Assembly: GCA_029781045.1 (NCBI GenBank)
Contig: JAKOXL010000031.1
Location: 1 to 32,879 of the forward strand
Origin: Bacillota bacterium
GTDB lineage: Bacteria > Bacillota > UBA994 > UBA5500
Direction: 5' to 3'
DNA length: 32,879 bases
In this document: positions 16,487 through 24,600 of the stretch, one piece after another
Position numbering within the stretch: position 1 is the stretch's first letter
How the letters are laid out: each line of letters begins with the position of its first letter
Notes under the pieces: model-generated
Database searches by the model: none
The model's input: the letters and a program-made list of their open reading frames with translations, nothing else
Told to the model about the DNA's origin: nothing
Translations under genes and position numbers: made by a program

Positions 16487-17074
16487 CTAGGTGGTGGTTT
16501 TCGCTTTTATCTTTCGAAGGAGCAGGGCCGCCAGCGCAACAAACATAACCACTCCGAAGATGACCAGCACAGGGCTCAGCATCCCGGAGCCCTCGCTCCG
16601 GCCGCTGTGGAGGTCCATCTCCGCGACGGCTGCCGCCAGATTTTCCACCCCGGCGCGGAACCCGGCAGCGTCGGCCTCCGGGACCAGCCCGTCGCTCACC
16701 TGCACATAGGCCTGCTTCAGATTGTGGATTTAGACGACGCATACGGTATCAGCGGCGGCATGCTGGGATATTTCGGCCACCGCGTCGTCAAAAGAAGCGT
16801 AGCCGCTGCTCTCCAGCGTCTCCCACTGCCATAGATAGACGTGGCAGCCATAGGCCTTGGAAAATTCGACAAGCCGGGACAACATGACCTTATAGCTGTC
16901 CACCATCACATCGCCGATCACCATAAAGGTCGACAGGGCCGGCAGATAGTCGCCCCGCAGCTTCGTGCTAAAGGGGAAGTCCGGCGTCCCATATCTGCTT
17001 GCGGACGCCGCCGTACCAAGCAGCGTCAGGGCAAGGACAACCACGAGGAACGTCTTTCCGAGTTTCTTCTTCAT
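16487..17074 (-). pseudogene. Secreted C-terminally anchored protein with in-frame TAA
   Basis: One minus-strand frame runs from ATG 17074 to 16487 and is interrupted only by TAA at 16730-16732 (a single base from CAA, Gln). The protein would have a signal peptide (MKKKLGKTFLVVVLALTLLG, then ASA), a soluble domain of about 130 residues, and a C-terminal membrane helix with basic tail (VLVIFGVVMFVALAALLLRK). This layout recalls TPM/YgcG-type proteins, but I cannot show that motif. GC-rich codon use differs sharply from the neighbours, pointing to recent transfer. AAAGGATG lies upstream of the start. Confidence 0.7.
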
Positions 17075-17127
17075 CCCGTCATCGCATCCTTTCTAGACAG
17101 CCCTCCCCCTGGGAGGGGGTGCCCAGT

Positions 17128-17775
17128 CTACTGCGGCAGGTCATAAAATGCAGGCACATACCGGTTGAAGACCCGCCCAGTCTCAAGGGTGGCGTTTGCG
17201 GCGAGTTCCCCTACTGTGATCCCAACGAAGACCAGCTGGCCGTGGGTGAAGGCACCAGTCTCGACGTCAAAGTAGTAGGAGGCCCCGCACTCATAGGTCT
17301 CCCCGCTCGAAACGAGCGTCGGGTTATATGGCAGGGTCGCGATATCAGAGGCGGTGAACTCCACGATGACAGCACTTGCTGCGTCAAGGAAAGCTTGCGT
17401 GCTATCTTCGACCTTTAGATCGATCAGGGAAGAATCCCCCGTGAGCGGGATTACCATTGTTTCCTCAGCTTGCTCCTCCACATAGAGAACCGGAGGAACA
17501 ATTTCCACGTCTTTAAGATTCAACGATTCCTGCGAATACAAAGGTATAGGTTACAGTCCCGTTTTCAAAGGAAGCCATGTTCAACGTGCTGCGTGTGCCG
17601 TCCTTGAGGTTTACCAGCTCCGCAGATTTGGTCTCCAAAACCATCGGATCGTCAATTGAGCGAACGACTACTGAGCTAATGATTATCATATTTGGCGATC
17701 TTGAACATGAAGGCGAGACATTTGCGGGCGGAGCGTATTCTCTTGATACGGGAGCCTCCACCCCTCGCCCATAGC
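17128..17775 (-). pseudogene. Frameshifted extracytoplasmic protein fragment of foreign composition
   Basis: Two overlapping minus frames. The upstream one reads SSVVVRSIDDPMVLETKSAE, NLKDGTRSTLNMASFENGTV, then TYTFVFAGIVES and stops at 17513. The downstream one (from about 17530) continues KDVEIVPPVLYVEEQAEETM and ends at 17128. Removing one T near 17516 would join them. The strand-rich pattern resembles the Ig-like extracytoplasmic domains (DUF4179/DUF5643 type) of other Firmicutes anti-sigma proteins; this is a weak guess. No start or signal peptide remains, and the upstream end runs into IS-like repeats. The next gene on this strand (17074) has the same GC-rich codon use. Confidence 0.5.
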
Positions 17776-17878
17776 CCCTAAGACTCAAACACTGCGAAAA
17801 AATGGATACGAAGATGAAGGAGTGATGCCTAGAGCTGTCGCCCCAAACACGCTGGTGAACACAATCTGTTTTCGCCAG

Positions 17879-17926
17879 GGTGGTCAACATTTCGCTAAGT
17901 GCGGTGGTCAATTTTTAGGTGGACAA
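17879..17926. repeat. IS21-like terminal repeat relic
   Basis: GGTGGTCAA occurs at 17879-17887 and 17903-17911, followed by GGTGGACAA at 17918-17926. Tandem TGGTCAA-type repeats are typical of IS21-family ends. No transposase gene is left in the window. It lies at the edge of the foreign-composition block. Confidence 0.45.
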
Positions 17927-18002
17927 ATGCATTGAATGAAGGCCAGGAACGAACGCAGATCCAGTCAACTACATAGCCTCTGACCAGCAAGTCTAACATA
18001 TT

Positions 18003-18308
18003 AGATGCACAACCTGCAGTCAAGAGTGTCAAGGCAGGAATAGTATTCAAGCTGTTCTTACGGCTAATAAAGAAAGCTTGCTGGAACAATACAATCAGCT
18101 GGCTGGCGATACGCCGCTGATTTTCCTAACTACCGTAATGCCTGACAGCTGGGAGCAGTCGGTGAACAAAAAACTCCGCAATTACGCAGATATCCATGCG
18201 GGAGTTTATATAGCTGATTGGTACGCCCTAGCAAAAACTCATCCCGAGTGGTTTTATGACCATGGCACCCATATCAGTTGCGATTATTTTCCGCCAGTAT
18301 GCGCCTAA
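18003..18308 (+). pseudogene. C-terminal fragment of an SGNH-domain acyltransferase
   Basis: An open frame without a proper start, ending at 18308. The readable part LLEQYNQLAGDTPLIFLTTVMPD, WEQSVNKKLRNYA, and ADWYALAKTHPEWFYDHGTHIS matches the end of the SGNH domain fused to OafA/YrhL membrane acyltransferases: a loop with a conserved Trp/Asn, and the catalytic D-x-x-H-type end, here DHGTH. The N-terminal membrane domain and the catalytic Ser block are absent, and the sequence before about 18003 is unrelated. It is a leftover of a larger gene. Confidence 0.55.
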
Positions 18309-18384
18309 TTTCCTTCAGATGCCTGTCAATGTTAACAAGCTCCCACACTACGAAAATAAGCAAAAGCATAATGATTATAGGCAT
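18274..18384 (-). CDS. Small single-pass membrane protein (36 aa)
   Basis: ATG at 18384 follows AGGTGGGAAGGAT. The peptide is a membrane helix (MPIIIMLLLIFVVWELVNI) followed by an amphipathic basic tail (DRHLKEIRRILAENNRN). Its end is antisense to the acyltransferase fragment. A good ribosome site, a helix plus charged tail and a clean stop argue for a real small gene, but there is no homologue in the window to compare. Confidence 0.5.
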   Translation of the reverse strand: MPIIIMLLLIFVVWELVNIDRHLKEIRRILAENNRN

Positions 18385-18402
18385 ATCCTTCCCACCTCTT
18401 AG

Positions 18403-18441
18403 CTACAAGTGATCTGGCTAAGACAGCCAGATCACTTGTAG
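18403..18441. terminator. Perfect 17-bp inverted repeat, probable terminator
   Basis: Arms 18403-18419 and 18425-18441 pair perfectly round a 5-base loop. It lies downstream of the secreted-protein gene at 18490 (minus). No T run follows on either strand, so another role such as a binding site or processed RNA end is possible. Confidence 0.45.
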
Positions 18442-18489
18442 TATTCATGGCAAACTAATGAATCCTAATGATGATTTGGTGTGATTAGT

Positions 18490-19296
18490 CTAGAAATCAT
18501 CCCAGTTAAAGTTATGGGTATGAAGTCCTCCAGGCGATGTGTGATAGTTACCAGGCAAGGAAATAGAGATTGAGGGAGCTCCACCAAAACTTATAGACCC
18601 ATTAATAGGCCAAATTTGATGAAAATACTTGCCCAGCAGGCCGATACTATCAGGGCCGCTTTTGCCAGTCTTAGCCTGCTGTACTTTTACAGATAACCAT
18701 CCAGAATGGCTATCGGCTGAAACATAGTTTCCGTCCCAGTTTGTAAAACCCGATATTATGTCGTGCCGGCTAGAAAGTCCTGTAGTAGCATTTGCATCGT
18801 AATTCGTACCTGATTGCATGCTATAATAACTACCCGAATGCGCATAGTATCTCCATTCTTGACTATTATTAACATAGTCCCAACCAGATTCCCAAGCCAC
18901 CGCTACCTTGTCAACAAAAGTCTGGAGAGGCGCCGCCAACCATGCCCAGGTGTATGTAATTAGAAACTGAGCCATACCGGCGGGGGCTGTACTTACTCTA
19001 GACAAAACAAATGTTCCATGATAGTTATTTATATCGACACGCTCTACGCCTAAATCACCGATGTTCGAAACCTCCGTCTGCATGCTCACAAACTTACATC
19101 CCTCATTGTACAGTAACTCTCTAAGATCATAGTCAAAAGAGTTAATGATATCCAGTGGATACCCACTATCAATAAGATACTGATTCAACACGCCCTCGTC
19201 AATCTTTATATCATTCTCTGGTGTGGTTACTGCTGCAAAGGTTGCAGAAGGAAGTAAAAGCAACAAGCAGAGCACAAAAGCAACACATCTTTTCAT
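18490..19296 (-). CDS. Secreted protein of unknown function (cassette 3)
   Basis: A 268-residue exported protein: signal peptide MKRCVAFVLCLLLLLPSATFA, then a mature region with many Tyr, Ser, Gly and Trp residues, ending in a His-rich tail (HTSPGGLHTHNFNWDDF). No family is recognised. The ATG at 19296 is chosen because AAAGGTGA stands six bases upstream; a GTG at 19305 is part of that ribosome site. Promoter-like site D lies about 100 bases upstream. It occupies the same place relative to the cassette as the secreted genes at 9867 and 14552, though its sequence is unrelated. Confidence 0.82.
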   Translation of the reverse strand: MKRCVAFVLCLLLLLPSATFAAVTTPENDIKIDEGVLNQYLIDSGYPLDIINSFDYDLRELLYNEGCKFVSMQTEVSNIGDLGVERVDINNYHGTFVLSRVSTAPAGMAQFLITYTWAWLAAPLQTFVDKVAVAWESGWDYVNNSQEWRYYAHSGSYYSMQSGTNYDANATTGLSSRHDIISGFTNWDGNYVSADSHSGWLSVKVQQAKTGKSGPDSIGLLGKYFHQIWPINGSISFGGAPSISISLPGNYHTSPGGLHTHNFNWDDF

Positions 19297-19393
19297 TAAT
19301 TTCACCTTTCTTTCCTTATCTTATCACCTTGCTGACTGCGACAAAACCCTGGACAACTCTACTACCGCAATAGCGTTCAAATATCTTATCAGC

Positions 19394-19442
19394 ATCACCC
19401 CCTCATCTATCTATTTCCTGAGACACGCGATTTGTGACACCC
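19394..19442 (-). promoter_or_regulatory. Putative ECF promoter, site D
   Basis: Minus strand: TGTCACA (19433-19439), 17 bases, AATAGA (19410-19415), then TAGATGAGGGGGTGAT. It faces the secreted-protein gene at 19296. Confidence 0.7.
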
Positions 19443-19514
19443 TGATTAAAAATAATTTTCTTAGATCCAAATTAAATATCCCCCCAATGCCCGTGTTACG
19501 GGGTTAACTCCGTT

Positions 19515-19757
19515 TTAGAAGGCCACATAGATACAAAAGCAGATCAAATCAATCCTGACTTGCTTTATGAGGGCCTGGTAAGTGAGGAAGATTACTGCAT
19601 ACTTCGCCGCCTAGGGATTGATGGTTGTACAGTTAAGGAACTGGCTGACGAGCTTAGTATCAGTTCGGCTACAGCCCGTAAACGAATCCAAAGGGCAGGA
19701 GAGAGATTTCGAAAACAGTATGCGCAGCAGATAGACGTGATTGAAAAAGACTTATAA
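19515..19757 (+). pseudogene. C-terminal fragment of an ECF sigma factor (cassette 3)
   Basis: This is the region 4 half only. HIDTKADQINPDLLYEGLVS aligns with the linker of the intact sigma (DPALLYDGLVS), and VKELADELSISSATARKRIQ with its helix-turn-helix. The N-terminal region 2 that binds the -10 element is missing, and the sequence before about 19515 has stops. The TTG at 19560 could start a peptide of 65 residues, but no ribosome site supports it. The anti-sigma promoter F follows its end. Confidence 0.8.
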
Positions 19758-19760
19758 AGG

Positions 19761-19806
19761 GGTGTCACAAAACGCGCCCTTCAGGAAATATATAAGTAAG
19801 GGGGTA
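19761..19806 (+). promoter_or_regulatory. Putative ECF promoter, site F
   Basis: TGTCACA (19763-19769), 17 bases, AATATA (19787-19792), then AAGTAAGGGGGTACT, which serves as ribosome site for the anti-sigma gene at 19815. It is equivalent to site E. Confidence 0.75.
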
Positions 19807-19814
19807 CTAACGCT

Positions 19815-20639
19815 ATGCGAAGAGACAAGGAATTCTACAAAGAACACTTTGCCAATTTTGATGTCGATCAACTAGAGGAGCTAATCCAACGAGATTGGCA
19901 AGCTGATGGCACTCTGCTTAATGCGGAACAAGTTCTAGCTATCGCAGAGATACTTGAGGAGAAAATTCCTTCGGGGGTGACGGATGAGGAAATCGAAGCA
20001 GACTGGCAATCTTTCTTGAACGATTATCTGCCACTACTAGAGGTGGACGAACCCCTTACTGAAGCCAAGGGAAATAAAGAGCAACTTCCCAAGCACTCCA
20101 GAATTGCGTGGGCTGCCGGCATACTAGCGGTGGTTATTCTGTCTACCTCTGTGTTTACCCAGCTAGTCTACGGTTATAACGTGTGGGAGAATTTGGCTAA
20201 GTGGACGGCAGAGATCTTCCAGCTGAAGACTCCTGTTCCACCCAACGAGAATCCTGAAGAAGATATGTTCTCAAACGCGGCAGATCCAAGACTACAACCA
20301 CTTTATGAGGCGATGAGGGATCTAGAAATACCGACAACGTTAGCACCGACTTGGATTCCGGAACGCTTTGAGGACCCGGGAATAATTGAGACGTCAGACT
20401 TCCCGTTTAAGGGGGTGGTCACTGCCTTTACCCAAGAGCAAGAAACACTGATGCTCATCTTTGACTACATTGCTGACGGGGAAACCATGTATGAAAAGGA
20501 TGATGCGCCTGTAGAAACTTTGAAAATCAACGGGGTCACCTACTACTTCATGTCTAATCTGGCACATAAGCAGGTTATCTGGTCGGTAAACGAATTCGAA
20601 TGTTCGATTCAAGGGACGGTCAGCTATGAAGAGTTATAA
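19815..20639 (+). CDS. DUF4367-like membrane anti-sigma factor, last residues lost (cassette 3)
   Basis: A 274-residue paralogue of the anti-sigma at 11570: acidic N-terminus with the LEELIQRDWQADG segment, membrane helix near 97-115 (GILAVVILSTSVF), ectodomain with TLAPTWIPERF and INGVTYYFMSN. It ends at TAA 20637-20639 where the paralogues have a Glu codon (YEELEQ); the lost nine residues QMVRSIYER are still readable before a TGA at 20667-20669. It keeps its own ECF-type promoter (site F) although its sigma partner is only a fragment, so any sigma it binds would be the one at 10998 or one elsewhere. Confidence 0.82.
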   Translation: MRRDKEFYKEHFANFDVDQLEELIQRDWQADGTLLNAEQVLAIAEILEEKIPSGVTDEEIEADWQSFLNDYLPLLEVDEPLTEAKGNKEQLPKHSRIAWAAGILAVVILSTSVFTQLVYGYNVWENLAKWTAEIFQLKTPVPPNENPEEDMFSNAADPRLQPLYEAMRDLEIPTTLAPTWIPERFEDPGIIETSDFPFKGVVTAFTQEQETLMLIFDYIADGETMYEKDDAPVETLKINGVTYYFMSNLAHKQVIWSVNEFECSIQGTVSYEEL

Positions 20640-20675
20640 CAAATGGTGCGGTCTATATACGAGAGGTGATAAGAA

Positions 20676-21111
20676 ATGAAGCGAGCAAAATTAAGCAGTA
20701 TTATTCTAGCAGTAATGTTACTAGGGCTAGCCGTTGTGCCACAGATGGTGGCAGCAAATACGGAGCCTTTGAGAGCCTGTGAGTATATTTTCAGTCGTCA
20801 AGCAGCTGCAGTACCACTTAACTACGGCCAGATCCGCTTTGATTTCCAGATATACTTCCATTATGAATCAACTGGGCGTAACTGAGATACAAATCCTAGA
20901 GCAAAACGGAACTTCATGGAGAACGGTTGAGATCTACCGCTACCAAGACTATCCTAATCTCATGGGGAGCAATACATTAAGACACACCGGCAGCATAACT
21001 TTCCCTGGCATCGCCGGTCGAACTTATGTAGCCCACATTACCTTCTACGCCGCAAATGCAAAGGGCAGTGAAACACAGGTAATTACCACCTCTTCTGTCA
21101 CTGCCTACTAG
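20676..21111 (+). pseudogene. Frameshifted DUF6147-like small secreted protein (cassette 3)
   Basis: A paralogue of 12467-12907. The first frame gives a signal peptide and PLRACEYIFSRQAAAVPLNY up to RFDFQIYF. The second frame gives MNQLGVTEIQILEQ through GRTYVAHITFYAANAKGSET to 21111. Compared with cassette 1, the stretch between GATTTC and the ATG of M(N/K)QLG is 16 instead of 21 bases, so a 5-base loss broke the frame. GAGGTGAT precedes the start. Confidence 0.83.
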
Positions 21112-21215
21112 TTTAGCAGCTAGTTCTGTTACTCAAATACCTGTTTTGGATAGGGTAGCAGTCGAGATGTACGCTAATACTACCTATTTGATAAACGTAT
21201 TATAAAGAGTAGCAC

Positions 21216-21250
21216 AGCCACGGGGAGCCTACCGCCCCGTGGCTTTTGCT
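21216..21250 (+). terminator. Rho-independent terminator
   Basis: A 10-bp stem (21216-21225 with 21235-21244) with a 9-base loop and TTTTG tail ends cassette 3. Confidence 0.9.
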
Positions 21251-21287
21251 ATCCAGCCCTTCCCCAAAAAATTACACCAGCAGAAAG

Positions 21288-21300
21288 CGAACATATGTGC
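21288..21300. promoter_or_regulatory. Imperfect LexA (SOS) box
   Basis: CGAACATATGTGC resembles the Bacillus-type consensus CGAAC-N4-GTTCG with a degenerate right half. It directly abuts the TATAAT (21301-21306) of the dnaE2 promoter. Confidence 0.6.
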
Positions 21301-21306
21301 TATAAT
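21301..21306 (+). promoter_or_regulatory. -10 element of the DUF6504-dnaE2 unit
   Basis: A perfect TATAAT lies between the two LexA boxes; no good -35 at the standard distance was seen, the nearest being TTACAC further upstream. Confidence 0.55.
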
Positions 21307-21315
21307 CTATGCATA

Positions 21316-21333
21316 TACGAACCTTTGTTCGTA
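21316..21333. promoter_or_regulatory. Perfect LexA (SOS) box
   Basis: CGAACCTTTGTTCG (21318-21331) matches the Gram-positive LexA consensus exactly and is extended to a longer palindrome by ATA/TAT flanks. Binding just downstream of the -10 would block transcription until DNA damage. Confidence 0.85.
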
Positions 21334-21374
21334 TATACTAATTAATAATTAGCCTTTAGGGGAAGGTGTTTGAC

Positions 21375-21629
21375 ATGAGTAAGCGCTACCAAGATCTGAT
21401 TGAGCTTAAGCTCGCAGATCGGCGCCCGCAAGCCTTCGTTTGGCGGGGGCGTAATTATGAAATCAAAGAAGTGCTCAAACGATGGACTGTAAGCGGAGAT
21501 TGGTGGCAAAAGGAATCGCGCCGCCTGCATGCGGTGGTGGCGGCAAAACGCTACGGCGAGTGGGGGCAATATGAAATAGTCTATGTCGCCAAACGACGAC
21601 AATGGTTTTTGCATCGGGTTTATGACTGA
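21375..21629 (+). CDS. DUF6504 family protein
   Basis: An 84-residue protein with the DUF6504 pattern: RPQAFVWRGRNYEIKEVLKRW, then GDWW and the closing RRQWFLHRVYD. In other bacteria this domain is found at the end of ImuB-like Y-family polymerases or as a small separate gene next to dnaE2, so it is probably an accessory to SOS translesion synthesis. ATG 21375 (GGGGAAGG eight bases upstream) is preferred to GTG 21366. It overlaps dnaE2 by eight bases (ATG 21622, stop 21627-21629). Confidence 0.82.
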   Translation: MSKRYQDLIELKLADRRPQAFVWRGRNYEIKEVLKRWTVSGDWWQKESRRLHAVVAAKRYGEWGQYEIVYVAKRRQWFLHRVYD

Positions 21630-24600
21630 TACTAGCTTTGTGCACTTACACGTGCATTCTAACTTTAGTTATAAAGATGCCACACCCCACCCCCACGAGC
21701 TGATCAAAGCCGCCGCCTTTTATGAAATGCCGGCGGTGGCTCTGACCGACCACAGCACTTTGGCAGGAGCCATTCGCTTTTACCGAGCCGCCCAAGGTTC
21801 GGGTGTTAAGCCAATTATCGGCACAGAAATTGAGCTGACCAGTGGCCACCATCTAACCCTATTGGCGGAAAACCTGGCCGGTTATAGCAATTTATGCCGT
21901 TTGCTAACCGAACTTCACCTCTCCCAGCCCGGTGAAACCCGCCCTTTGGCCAACTGGGAGACAATCGCCCCTCTAGCAGATAACCTGGTTTGCCTTTCTG
22001 GCTGTGGCCACTCGCGCCTTAGCCAAGATTTGCTACAAGGGAATTTAGCCGCGGCCCGCCAGTTCTTAAGCCAACTGGCCGATGTTTTTCCCGCCAGTTG
22101 CTATGTGGAGCTGGAAAACCCTTTGCTGCCCCACACACCCGGGTTAATCCAGCAGCTGGTGGGGCTGGCCAATAGCCTGAAGTTACCGCTGGTGGCCACC
22201 AACAATGTACATTTCCTGCGCCGGCGCGACCACAAGGTGCGCGATCTGCTGGTCTGCATGGGGGCGAATATCAATCTACGGCAACCCCACCCCTACCGTC
22301 ACCAAAACGACCAGCGCTATTTCAAAGGGCCCCGCACTATGGCTAAGCTCTTTGCCGCCTATCCACAGGCCCTGGCCAACACCTTGCGCATAGCCGAGCG
22401 CTGCCAGCTACGATTGCCTATAGGTGAATACCATTTTCCCTACTTCCCTTTACCCGAGGGACAAACGGCCTCCGGTTTTCTGCGCCAGCTTTGCCAAGAA
22501 GCATTAGATAAGAAATATCGGCCAGAACAAAAGACGCGGGCCCAAGAGCGGCTAGAGCATGAGCTGGCTATTATTGAGCAATTGGGCTTTTGCGAGTACT
22601 TCCTGGTGGTGTGGGACATCGTTAACTTTGCTAAGCAAGAAGGCATTCGCTGCGCGGGGAGAGGGTCAGCCGCCGATTCGCTGGTGACCTATTTACTCGA
22701 CATCACCACCGTTGATCCGCTAGAATATGACCTACTCTTTGAACGTTTTCTTAACCCGGAGCGCAAAGGTATGCCCGACATTGATCTGGATATCGATTCT
22801 AGCCGCCGTGATGAGGTCTTGACCTATGTTTATAACAAATACTCGACCCGCCGCGTGGCCATGGTGGGCACGGTGAACACTATTTCTGCCCGCAGCGCTT
22901 TGCGGGAAGTAGCTAAGGCCATGAACATTAACAAAGCAGAAGTTGACCGCTTGGCTCGCTTTTTGCCGCGCATCGCTGCCGATCGCATGGAGGCGGCCAT
23001 CGCTTCTTTGCCCGAACTGCAGGGTCAGTTTCCTAAAGGGGAGCCTTGGGATACCCTACTCCACTTTTGCCAGCAGATAGACAGTTTCCCGCGCCATCTG
23101 AGCGTACATCTGGGCGGCGTGGTTATTAGCCGGCAACCGTTGACCGATCTGGTGCCTCTGCAGTGGAGCGCAAAGGGGGTGATCATTACCCAATATGATA
23201 AAGACGACATTGAATACTTGGGGCTAGTAAAAATGGACCTTTTAGGACTGCGCATCCTCTCGGCCATCGAAGAAACGGTGCAGAGGCTTAAGCAGGATGG
23301 CATCGAGCTGCGCTTAGAAGAGCTGCCGCTGGATGACCCGGCGGTTTACGACCTACTCCGCTCCACCAAAACCGTGGGCCTCTTCCAACTGGAAAGCCCC
23401 GGTATGCGGGAGCTTTTAGGCAAGCTACAACCCACCTGCTTTAGTGACATAGTGGCCAATATATCCCTCATGCGCCCCGGGCCCATGCAGGGCAACATGG
23501 TCACCCCCTATATCCGGCGTCGCCACGGGCTGGAACCGGTCACCTACGCCCACCCCAGCCTGAAACCGATTCTGGAATCCACCTACGGAGTAATCATTTA
23601 CCAAGAGCAGGTCTTGCAGGTGGCCAGCACCCTGGCCGGTTTCACGTTAGGTCAGGCCGACCTTCTGCGCCGCTTCATGACCCATGAGCGTTCACCGGAA
23701 GAGATGGCCGGTTTGGAGGCCGAATTTGTGGCCGGCGCTACCAGCCACGGGGTGGATGAACAGACCGCTAAGAAGGTCTTTCAACAACTGGCGGCCTTTG
23801 CCTCCTATGGCTTTAACAAAGCCCACGCTGCCACCTTTGGGCTTACCGGTTACTACACGGCCTACCTAAAGGCCCATTACCCGGCCCATTTCTTAGTGGC
23901 TCTGCTCAACCACCAACCCATGGGGTTTTATCCACCGCGGGTGGTTTTACACGAAGCCCGCCTATTAGGTATTCCTATTTACCCCATTGATATTAATGCC
24001 AGCGAGGACAACTTCTCCCTGGAAAAGGGCGGTATCCGCGTGGGGCTAAGGGCGCTACAAGGTTTAAATGACAAACACATTGCCGATATCTGCGCAGCGC
24101 GCAGGGAGCGGCCCTTTGCATCGTTTGCCGACTTCCTCTGGCGGGTTAAGCTACCCCAAAAGGCGGTGCGCAATCTAATTCGCATCGGTGCCTTCCGTGC
24201 CTTCGGCCCAGCTCGCGATTTAATGCTGAAACTAGCTATTAGCGGGCAAAACAAAACCAACCAGCCCCCAGGGCAATGTGTGCTGCCCCTAACAGCGCCC
24301 GACACCAACAATCCAATTCCTAGCCCACTGGATAAGCAAGCAGCCATCCTTACCGAGCTAGAACTAACCGGGCTGTATATCTCGGGCCACCCGCTGGAAC
24401 ACTACCGCCCTCTACTGGCCAGCTATGAAGCCATAACCAGCCAACAGCTGCGCTGGTGCAGCGATGGGCACAAAGTGAGGGTGGCCGGCATCATCGTTTC
24501 TCGCCAGATGCCCCCCACCAAAAGCAAACAGCGCATCATCTTTCTTACCATTGAGGATGAGTGGGGCCTGATCGATGTAACGGTTCTCCCCCACACCCAA

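Noticed and set aside
17098-17122. GC-rich inverted repeat between the two foreign-composition genes
   Set aside because: It overlaps no clear T run and can form several alternative pairings of C and G runs, so no specific function can be supported.
7820-20639. Three conserved frames are interrupted by TAA, suggesting TAA might be read as an amino acid
   Set aside because: TAA ends several intact genes here, such as manA, the vanW-like gene, dnaE2 and permease 2, so general reassignment is not possible. Separate nonsense mutations are simpler.
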